From positions 1-51,135 of the forward strand of contig ONAY01000008.1 of assembly GCA_900315895.1 (NCBI GenBank): a stretch of DNA of 51,135 nucleotides. The letters run 5' to 3'. The notes beneath the pieces were generated by a model. The model saw only the letters and a list, made by a program, of their open reading frames with translations. It had not been told where the DNA came from and searched no databases. The first letter of the stretch is position 1; each line of letters begins with the position of its first letter. Shown here piece after piece: positions 45,361-51,135 of this stretch. A program made the position numbers and the translations under genes. The stretch comes from an uncultured Eubacteriales bacterium. Its GTDB lineage: Bacteria; Bacillota; Clostridia; Peptostreptococcales; Anaerovoracaceae.

Positions 45361-46593
45361 CTATCCTAATCTTTCCATGCAGTCCTTGATCTTCTGAGGA
45401 AGGATCTTTGCCTTCTCTTCGGAGACTGCAGCCACTGAAACTCTCAGTCCCTTGGCCAGAGGTACCAGGAAGATACCTTCCTTCTCCAGTTCCTGTGCCA
45501 CCGCATCCGCATTGGGCATGGGGATGGATACGAAGAATCCTGCGTCGAAGGGAACGATCCTCAGGCCTATTCTCTTGGCCTCGGCCTCGAATGTTTTGCC
45601 CCTCTTAAGGAGCATATCTCTGTAGGCTGCCCTCTCCTCGTCAACCTTCTGTTTGAGCTCGGGGTCCTGGAAGATCTTGGCGATTATGGTCTGAGGCGCC
45701 CGGTTGCAGTTGGACCAGCTGGCCCTGGAACTGACCTCGGTCACCTTTCTGAACTCGTCGGCCACCTCGGCGGTCTTTGCCATGCAGATCATGGCGCCGC
45801 ATCTCATGCCGTACATGGTGAAGGTCTTGGATGCGCTGTATCCCATGATGGGAAGCACGTTCTCAGGCATGTCGTCCAGAATGGGAAGGAAGCTTCTCAC
45901 CTCTTCCTCATCTCCCGCGAAGTCTATGTAGGCTGCGTCCACAAGAAGGGTCACCCGCTTGTCCTCGGGAATCTCCTGGAATACGTCCTTGATCCTCTTC
46001 CATTCATCAACTGTGATAGAGTAACCTGTGGGGTTGTGGGCCGGGGTATTCAGTATCACCACCAGGCCATCCTGCTCTGAAAGGATCTCCAGCACGTTGG
46101 TTCTGAAGCTTTCCACGTCCAAGGTGCCCTCATCGTTTATGAAGTTGAAAGTCTTGAGTTCCCTTCCAAGTTCCTGGCAGATGGTCTTGTAGGGGGCCCA
46201 GAACCAGTCTGCCACCAGCACTTTTTCTCCCAGTGAGGAGAAGTTTGCAATGGTGTTTCTCACACCGCCGGTGCCGCCGGGGGTGGCGCAGACTTCCGTA
46301 AAGCCCTTTGGCACATAGCTTCCAAAGGCTGCCTTCTGAACTGCCTCTCTGAATTCCGGGATCCCTCTTATGGGAGCGTAGGGCGCGTAGTCCTCAGCTG
46401 TGAGGGAGGCGAAGACCCTCTTCACAGAATCCAGCACGATCAGTTCGCCCTCGTCGTCCACCAGGGCTCCGATGGTGCCGTTTATTACCTTATCCTTTCC
46501 CACTTCCTTGATCTTGGCCTTGGCCCTGTTGGAAATGCTGAAGATCTTGTCTTCCTTAGGTATCGTTCTGCCGTTCTCTCTTGCGAAAATCAT
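45361..46593 (-). CDS. Class I/II PLP-dependent aminotransferase
   Basis: 410 residues, fold type I. The PLP lysine is in GYSASKTFTMYGMRCGAMIC. Other family parts are TPGGTGGVRNTIANFSSLGE and VILNTPAHNPTGYSITVDEW. It resembles aspartate/aromatic amino acid aminotransferases; the amino donor cannot be told from sequence. The start overlaps the trmB stop by 4 bases. Confidence 0.85.
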   Translation of the reverse strand: MIFARENGRTIPKEDKIFSISNRAKAKIKEVGKDKVINGTIGALVDDEGELIVLDSVKRVFASLTAEDYAPYAPIRGIPEFREAVQKAAFGSYVPKGFTEVCATPGGTGGVRNTIANFSSLGEKVLVADWFWAPYKTICQELGRELKTFNFINDEGTLDVESFRTNVLEILSEQDGLVVILNTPAHNPTGYSITVDEWKRIKDVFQEIPEDKRVTLLVDAAYIDFAGDEEEVRSFLPILDDMPENVLPIMGYSASKTFTMYGMRCGAMICMAKTAEVADEFRKVTEVSSRASWSNCNRAPQTIIAKIFQDPELKQKVDEERAAYRDMLLKRGKTFEAEAKRIGLRIVPFDAGFFVSIPMPNADAVAQELEKEGIFLVPLAKGLRVSVAAVSEEKAKILPQKIKDCMERLG

Positions 46594-47243
46594 TCTCTTA
46601 ACCTCCTGAACTTCACATAGTTTATGGTTTTGCCGGAGCTCATGAATTTGGATTCGTACTCCGTGATGTATTTTTTGCTCTCTATATCGGCCTCTTCAGA
46701 GTGCAGGTCTCTGGTCATCTCCAGGATCTGGTACCCCATGGCCCGGATCTCCTCCACGGAGAATTCGAAGAGCGGGTCGTTGTCGGTCTTGAACTCGATG
46801 GCAGCGCCCGGCTTCAGAACATCCATCATGGCCTCCAGGTTCCTGCCGTAGGTCAGCCTCCTCTTGGCGTGGCGGCCCTTGGGCCAGGGATCGCTGAAGT
46901 TGAGATAAATTCCGTCCAGCTCCCCGTCCTCAAAAAACTCCCTGCAGTCGTCCATGTAGCAAAGGGCCACCCTTACGTTGGGAAGCTTGGCCTCCTCCGC
47001 CTTTTCCAGTATCCTGAGGCCCACGGCTTCCCGGCCTTCGCAGGCGATGAAGTTCCTGTCGGGTTCGGCCTCAGCCCTGGTCATTATATATCTTCCCTTG
47101 CCTGATCCTACCTCAAGGTACAGCGGCCGGTCGTTTCCAAAGACCTCCCTCCACTTGCCCTTGAACTCCCTCGGGTCACGGACCAGGTAAGTTGAATTCT
47201 GTTCTATTCTGTTTTCAAGATCTTTTATATTTCTCTGTCTCAA
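46590..47243 (-). CDS. trmB: tRNA (guanine-N7-)-methyltransferase
   Basis: 217 residues. It methylates G46 in the tRNA variable loop using S-adenosylmethionine. SAM site: YLEVGSGKGRYIMTRA. Catalytic and tRNA-binding region: LNFSDPWPKGRHAKRRLTYG. The C-terminal TEYESKF is typical of TrmB. It is 16 bases after ecfT. Confidence 0.95.
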   Translation of the reverse strand: MRQRNIKDLENRIEQNSTYLVRDPREFKGKWREVFGNDRPLYLEVGSGKGRYIMTRAEAEPDRNFIACEGREAVGLRILEKAEEAKLPNVRVALCYMDDCREFFEDGELDGIYLNFSDPWPKGRHAKRRLTYGRNLEAMMDVLKPGAAIEFKTDNDPLFEFSVEEIRAMGYQILEMTRDLHSEEADIESKKYITEYESKFMSSGKTINYVKFRRLRE

Positions 47244-47259
47244 TTTATCCTGATTCCCG

Positions 47260-48060
47260 TTAAAAATATCTGGCTTCCAGTATTATCAGCGCCAGGAAAG
47301 CCGCCTCCAGAAGGAAGGCTGCAAAGTCCCTTCCCCTGAGTTTCATCTCGTGGAGTCTGGTCCTGCCGGAGCCGCCCCTGTAGCATCTGGCCTCCATGGC
47401 CATGGCCAGGTCCTGGGCGATCCTGAAGGCGCTGACGAACAGTGGCACCAGCACCGGGATCAAAGCCTTGGCCCGCCTTATGATGTTGCCGCTCTCAAAG
47501 TCCGCGCCCCTGGCCTGCTGAGCCTTCATGATCTTGTCCGTCTCCTCCAGAAGGGTCGGGATGAACCGGAGTGCGATGGTCATCATCATGGCGATCTCGT
47601 GGGCCGGGAACCCCAGCTTCGCAAAAGGCGAAAGCATCCTTTCCATTCCGTCCGTCAGGTTCAGAGGCTTAGTGGTCAGAGTCAGCATGGAGGATCCTGT
47701 GATCAGAAGCACCAGCCTCACAGCCATGAACACTGCGATCTTGATGCCCTCCTTGGTGATGTGCAAAAAACCCAGCTCCCAGATCACCTCTCCCTTCACC
47801 ATGAATATGTTCAGGGCAAAGGTGAAAAACAGGATGAACAGTATGGGCTTCATTCCTCTCATGATGAACTTGAGGGGAACGGTGGACACAGCGATCACTA
47901 TGCCCAGAACTGCTGCGCATATGGCGAAGCCTATGAAATTGTCCACTATGAACAGTTCGATTATGAACAGCAGAGTGGCTGTTATTTTGACTCTCGGGTC
48001 CAGTCTGTGGATGGGGCTGTCTGCCGGATAGTACTGGCCCAGGGTTATATCTCTTATCAT
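47260..48060 (-). CDS. ecfT: Energy-coupling factor transporter transmembrane protein EcfT
   Basis: 266 residues with about five to six membrane segments. It has the two coupling-helix ARG-type motifs: QQARGADFESGNIIRRAKA and AMEARCYRGGSGR. EcfT connects the two ATPases with vitamin-specific S components encoded elsewhere. No S component is in this operon, so it is the general group II module that may serve several vitamins, possibly including B12 through a CbrT-type subunit. Confidence 0.93.
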   Translation of the reverse strand: MIRDITLGQYYPADSPIHRLDPRVKITATLLFIIELFIVDNFIGFAICAAVLGIVIAVSTVPLKFIMRGMKPILFILFFTFALNIFMVKGEVIWELGFLHITKEGIKIAVFMAVRLVLLITGSSMLTLTTKPLNLTDGMERMLSPFAKLGFPAHEIAMMMTIALRFIPTLLEETDKIMKAQQARGADFESGNIIRRAKALIPVLVPLFVSAFRIAQDLAMAMEARCYRGGSGRTRLHEMKLRGRDFAAFLLEAAFLALIILEARYF

Positions 48061-48090
48061 TTGATGTATCTTGCCTTAAGACGCCCAAGT

Positions 48091-48927
48091 TCAGGCGCCG
48101 ATGAATTCTTTAATTTTTTGCACTGCCTGATCCACAGTAAGGACCGTTTCGGGGATCCCCAGTTTACGGCAGAACTCGGTGACGGGAGGAAGGTCCAGGC
48201 CCACCTCTCTCAGCTTCTCTCCCTTGGAGAATATCTCAATGGGCGTTCCGTAGGCGATGGCCTTGCCGGTATCCATCACCAGCACCTTGTCTGCGATCTC
48301 GGCGATGTCTCCCATGTTGTGGGAAACCAGGATTATCATGTTTCCCGTCCTCTGATGAATGGTCCTTATCATGTTGAGGATGTCGTCGTGGGTCTTGGGG
48401 TCCAGGCCTGCGGTGGGTTCATCCAGGATCAGCACCTGGGGCCTCATGGCGATGACGCCCGCAATGGCTACTGCCCTCTTCTGGCCGCCGGAAAGTTCAA
48501 AGGGCGACCTGTCCTTCACGGTATCGAAGTCCAGCCCCACCAGGGTGATGGCTTCTCTGACCCTTTCGGAGATCTCCTCCTGGGACAGGCCAAGATTTCC
48601 CGGTCCGTAGGCAACGTCCTTCTCCACGGTCTCCTCGAAAAGCTGGTACTCCGGGTATTGGAACACGAGGCCAACTCTCTTCCTGATGTCCACCAGGGAC
48701 ACGCCGGGCTTGGTTATATCCACGTCTCCGATCAGGATGGATCCGGAGTTGGGTTTGAGCAGCCCGTCCAGATGCTGAAGAAGGGTGGACTTGCCGGAGC
48801 CGGTGTGGCCGATTATTCCCAGGATCTCGCCGTCCTCCACGGTGAAGCTCACGTCCTCCAGCGCCACCTGCTCAGTAGGCATCCCCTCGTCATAAATATG
48901 TGTCAGTTTTGAGACTTTAATCGGCAT
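48091..48927 (-). CDS. ecfA2: Energy-coupling factor transporter ATPase EcfA2
   Basis: 278 residues. ABC ATPase with Walker A GIIGHTGSGKSTLLQHLDGL, signature ELSGGQKRAVAIAGVIAMRP and Walker B QVLILDEPTAGLDPKTHDDI. The first codons overlap the end of ecfA1 by 25 bases. It pairs with EcfA1 to drive vitamin uptake. Confidence 0.94.
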   Translation of the reverse strand: MPIKVSKLTHIYDEGMPTEQVALEDVSFTVEDGEILGIIGHTGSGKSTLLQHLDGLLKPNSGSILIGDVDITKPGVSLVDIRKRVGLVFQYPEYQLFEETVEKDVAYGPGNLGLSQEEISERVREAITLVGLDFDTVKDRSPFELSGGQKRAVAIAGVIAMRPQVLILDEPTAGLDPKTHDDILNMIRTIHQRTGNMIILVSHNMGDIAEIADKVLVMDTGKAIAYGTPIEIFSKGEKLREVGLDLPPVTEFCRKLGIPETVLTVDQAVQKIKEFIGA

Positions 48928-49751
48928 ATTGCCTCCACCATATCCTCTTCTCTTATAATTCCCTTGGGCACGTCTATGCCGGCTGCTATCAGCCTGTCGC
49001 CCAGGTCGGTCATCATGGGAACCTCCAGGTTCACCTCTCTGATCTCGTCGACCCTCTTGAAGATCTCCTCCGGCGCGCCGTCCAGAAGGATCTTACCGGC
49101 GTTTAAGATGATGACCCTGTCGGCCTCGATGGCCTCCTCCATGAAGTGGGTGATCAGGATCACGGTCTTGCCTTCCCCATGAAGTTCCTTGATGATGGCC
49201 ATTATCTCCTTGCGGCCCTTGGGGTCCAGCATGGCGGTGGGCTCGTCGAAGATGATTATCTCCGGCCTCATGGCCACCACCCCTGCGATGGCGATCCTCT
49301 GCTTCTGACCTCCGGAAAGAAGATGGGGAGCCTTCATCTTATACTCTCCCATGTTCACATCTTCCAGGGCCTTATCCACTCTGCGCCTGATCTCCGCAGG
49401 ATCCACTCCCAGGTTCTCAGGGCCGAAGGCCACGTCGTCCTCCACTATGGAGGACACCAGCTGGTTATCCGGATTCTGGAAGACCATGCCGGCTCTCTGC
49501 CTTATCTCCCAAATGGCCTCGTCATCTTTTGTGTCGTATCCTTCCACGAACACTGAGCCCGAGGTGGGGATCAGAAGGCCATTGAGATTTTTTGCGAGAG
49601 TGGACTTGCCGGAGCCGTTCTTGCCGATGATGGCAGTGAAAGACCCCTTGTCGATCTCGAAGCTTACGCCGTCCAAGGCCTTCACAGGCTCCGCATTCTC
49701 TCCGCGGTTATATTCAAATGTCAGATCTTCAACAGTTATTACTTTATCCAT
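48903..49751 (-). CDS. ecfA1: Energy-coupling factor transporter ATPase EcfA1
   Basis: 282 residues. Walker A AIIGKNGSGKSTLAKNLNGL, Q-loop GMVFQNPDNQLVSSIVEDDV (the FQNPDNQ phrase is typical of EcfA1), signature LLSGGQKQRIAIAGVVAMRP and Walker B EIIIFDEPTAMLDPKGRKEI. In Bacillus-type genomes this gene follows rplQ; here it lies between tuf and the S10 operon. Confidence 0.94.
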   Translation of the reverse strand: MDKVITVEDLTFEYNRGENAEPVKALDGVSFEIDKGSFTAIIGKNGSGKSTLAKNLNGLLIPTSGSVFVEGYDTKDDEAIWEIRQRAGMVFQNPDNQLVSSIVEDDVAFGPENLGVDPAEIRRRVDKALEDVNMGEYKMKAPHLLSGGQKQRIAIAGVVAMRPEIIIFDEPTAMLDPKGRKEIMAIIKELHGEGKTVILITHFMEEAIEADRVIILNAGKILLDGAPEEIFKRVDEIREVNLEVPMMTDLGDRLIAAGIDVPKGIIREEDMVEAICRLKSQN

Positions 49752-49754
49752 ACT

Positions 49755-50522
49755 TTATTTTTTCTTGGTGAATCCAAGCACAGTGTACAAAAGGAACAGC
49801 GCGTGGAACACCGACAGTGCCAGCAGGGCGTATCCCACAAGATAACCGGGCTGGCCGAATCTGGTGCCGAAAATGTTCCAGATGAACACCAGCGGCGAAT
49901 TTTGCTGCACCTTGTAGATGAACATATAGTTCAGATCAGTGATCATATCCACGAAGTAGGTGGGTATGGCCAGAATGATCAGAGTGATGGAAGCGATCCA
50001 AATGCCTCCATAGGTGGGTCTGTACTCCCCTGCCACAAGCCTCATCAACACATATGTCACGATAGCCCCGTGGAACACAAAGCTGAATATTGACATGTAG
50101 TTCATGGCTACCGGCAGCGCCGTCCAGCTGCAAAACAGCAGAGCGCACAGGGCTCCGGGCCCCAAAGCGTAAGACATCAGCTGAGATGTGATGGTGTTCT
50201 TCTTGAGATACACATCCGCCATGGTGAAGAAAATCGTGAAGCCGCAGAGATGGAGAGGAAGATAATTTATAAGGTCCGCCCCCGCTATGAGCAAAATGAT
50301 GTCCTTCACGATCTCGCCGATAAAAAGGAACCACGCAAAAGCCTTTCTGGTCCGGGCCCTCTTCTTATCGTTCGCCCTGAGATAAAATGCGATAACCAGT
50401 ATGGCAGCAACTGCCAGGCAAAGAAGCCAGATGAGGTGTCCCTTGGAGTAAAGGTCGAAACCTATGTCCAGCCCCTCCTCCTGCACCTTCTCGGTATAGT
50501 ACCAAAAGTAGTCGAAATTCAT
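49755..50522 (-). CDS. YwaF/TIGR02206-like integral membrane protein
   Basis: 255 residues from the ATG at 50522 (MNFDYFWYYTEKVQEEGLDI), preceded by GGAGTG; the upstream ATG at 50540 lies before that site and is rejected. There are about seven hydrophobic segments. The phrase INYLPLHLCGFTIFFTMADV and the later FGTRFGQPGYLVGYALLAL suit the YwaF family of unknown function. It is first in the operon, 3 bases before ecfA1. Confidence 0.75.
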   Translation of the reverse strand: MNFDYFWYYTEKVQEEGLDIGFDLYSKGHLIWLLCLAVAAILVIAFYLRANDKKRARTRKAFAWFLFIGEIVKDIILLIAGADLINYLPLHLCGFTIFFTMADVYLKKNTITSQLMSYALGPGALCALLFCSWTALPVAMNYMSIFSFVFHGAIVTYVLMRLVAGEYRPTYGGIWIASITLIILAIPTYFVDMITDLNYMFIYKVQQNSPLVFIWNIFGTRFGQPGYLVGYALLALSVFHALFLLYTVLGFTKKK

Positions 50523-50589
50523 TTCCCTATCACTCCGCATTCCAGGAGGACCGCTTTTATCTTATCGCGTGCGCATAGTCCAATAATTT

Positions 50590-50618
50590 ATTATATCACC
50601 AGCCGGATGCTAATACAA
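50590..50618 (-). promoter_or_regulatory. Promoter of the ywaF-like-ecf-trmB-psuKG operon
   Basis: TTGTAT (50618-50613), 17-base spacer, TATAAT (50595-50590). A start near 50583 leaves a leader of about 60 bases before the ATG at 50522. Confidence 0.75.
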
Positions 50619-50670
50619 ATCCAAAAATAAGCTGCGTATGCATCGCCAGCCGGTACGCAAAAAACACAAG

Positions 50671-50733
50671 TCAGGCTACAAGCTTGTGAAATGCGCTTTG
50701 TAGCCTGATTTCGTGGTGGGATTTCAGGCTACA
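50671..50733. repeat. Three-armed inverted repeat (TCAGGCTACA family)
   Basis: TCAGGCTACA at 50671-50680, its exact reverse complement TGTAGCCTGA at 50699-50708, and TCAGGCTACA again at 50724-50733. The two direct copies are 53 bp apart. Either neighbour can pair with the middle arm. The right-hand hairpin has a loop, GATTTCGTGGTGGGATTTC, resembling the loops of the next array. Confidence 0.8.
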
Positions 50734-50744
50734 TTCTTATGAGA

Positions 50745-50994
50745 TGGGTCAGATTTGAGTGGTTCCCCTTATTTGACCCAATATTATGATCAGAGTTTGG
50801 GTCATATTTGGGTGTAGCACCTTTTCTGACCCAATTTTTTTGCCGAACCTTGGGTCAGATTTGGGTGGGGTGCCTTTTCCGACCCAATTTTTTTGCCGAA
50901 CCTTGGGTCAGATTTGCACATCCTGCATCATTTGACCCAATTCTTCTCTTTGAAATTGGGTCTGATCTGCGCAAAACATCCCATTCTGACCCAA
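50745..50994. repeat. Five tandem hairpin repeats, about 53-bp period
   Basis: Inverted units start at 50745, 50797, 50850, 50903 and 50956 (steps of 52, 53, 53 and 53). Each is 37-39 bases: a left arm of TTGGGTCAGA type, a loop often starting TTTG, and a right arm of TCTGACCCAA type. A spacer follows, twice reading TTTTTTTGCCGAACC. No open reading frame with a ribosome binding site fits, and there is no cas gene. The array fills the gap between the tuf terminator and the ywaF-like promoter. Confidence 0.85.
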
Positions 50995-51041
50995 TCACCC
51001 TGCCAATGCTTCTGCGCTGCGCCACTCCCCCACAAGGCACG

Positions 51042-51069
51042 AAAAAAGAGCAGCCATTGGCTGCTCTTT
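51042..51069 (-). terminator. Terminator of tuf
   Basis: An 11-bp perfect stem AAAGAGCAGCC/GGCTGCTCTTT with a 3-base loop, followed on the - strand by a run of six T (partly within the stem), 14 bases after the tuf stop. Confidence 0.9.
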
Positions 51070-51083
51070 CTGTAATCCGTCAA

Positions 51084-51135
51084 TTACTCGATGATCTCTG
51101 TAACAACGCCGGATCCTACTGTTCTTCCGCCTTCA
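51084..51135 (-). CDS. tuf: Elongation factor Tu, C-terminal end (runs off the window)
   Basis: The last 16 codons read EGGRTVGSGVVTEIIE and then TAA, the conserved C-terminus of EF-Tu. The rest lies beyond the right edge. In many bacteria tuf is followed by rpsJ; here more than 9 kb separates them. Confidence 0.95.
   Translation of the reverse strand, partial: EGGRTVGSGVVTEIIE

Noticed and set aside
47350-48912. 520-codon open frame antisense to ecfT and ecfA2
   Set aside because: Both genes below it are certain; the translated sequence is rich in His and Gly, typical of an antisense shadow.
50745-50994. CRISPR array
   Set aside because: Repeats are hairpins with changing loops and near-identical short spacers, and no cas gene is present; the unit differs from CRISPR repeat-spacer structure.

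Overview
The window is a low-to-moderate GC Bacillota chromosome segment, most likely from an anaerobic Clostridia member. The indications are the gene order of the S10-spc-alpha ribosomal cluster, a zinc-type S14, ECF transporter genes, Gram-positive cell-wall-binding repeat 2 (CWB2, PF04122) surface proteins, and strong AGGAGG ribosome binding sites. I cannot name the genus from sequence alone. There are no tRNA or rRNA genes, and no CRISPR array.

Layout, left to right. (1) 1-99: the end of an IS3-family insertion sequence, with the start of its transposase reading leftwards. (2) 158-2098: an NhaC-type antiporter and a small membrane protein of unknown function, closed by a terminator. (3) 2141-26461: a 24-kb accessory block carrying three cobalamin riboswitches. 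Riboswitch 1 (+ strand) controls a secreted protein with an alpha/alpha-barrel and three CWB2 repeats. Riboswitches 3 and 2 (- strand) precede two large secreted proteins built from transcobalamin-C-terminal-like (DUF4430-like) modules. Six tightly packed or overlapping genes follow: a membrane-anchored DUF4430 protein, an alpha/alpha-barrel lipoprotein, a MoxR AAA+ ATPase, a DUF58 protein, a transglutaminase-like membrane protein, and a 1752-residue surface protein with a PQQ-like beta-propeller and CWB2 repeats. (4) 26508-42066: the S10-spc-alpha operon on the - strand (rpsJ through rplQ, including secY, adk, map, infA and rpoA), with a promoter, a structured leader and a terminator. (5) 42268-50618: a nine-gene - strand operon: a YwaF/TIGR02206-like membrane protein, ecfA1, ecfA2, ecfT, trmB, an aminotransferase, a uridine-kinase-like protein, psuK and psuG. 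(6) 50671-50994: a non-coding array of hairpins with a period of about 53 bp. (7) 51042-51135: the terminator and C-terminal end of tuf.

The part most worth attention is block 3. Human intrinsic factor and transcobalamin hold B12 between an alpha/alpha-barrel and a small beta domain of the DUF4430 family. Here both folds are present on separate secreted or anchored proteins, two of them from overlapping genes, and the block is under cobalamin riboswitches. A reasonable hypothesis is a Gram-positive surface system that captures corrinoids, with a MoxR/DUF58/transglutaminase assembly module and a beta-propeller surface protein. Binding of B12 by any of these proteins is inference from fold and regulation, not something the sequence proves.

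The ecfA1-ecfA2-ecfT genes, which in Bacillus-type genomes follow rplQ, lie upstream of rpsJ here, between tuf and the S10 operon. The B12-regulated block occupies the position just after rplQ.
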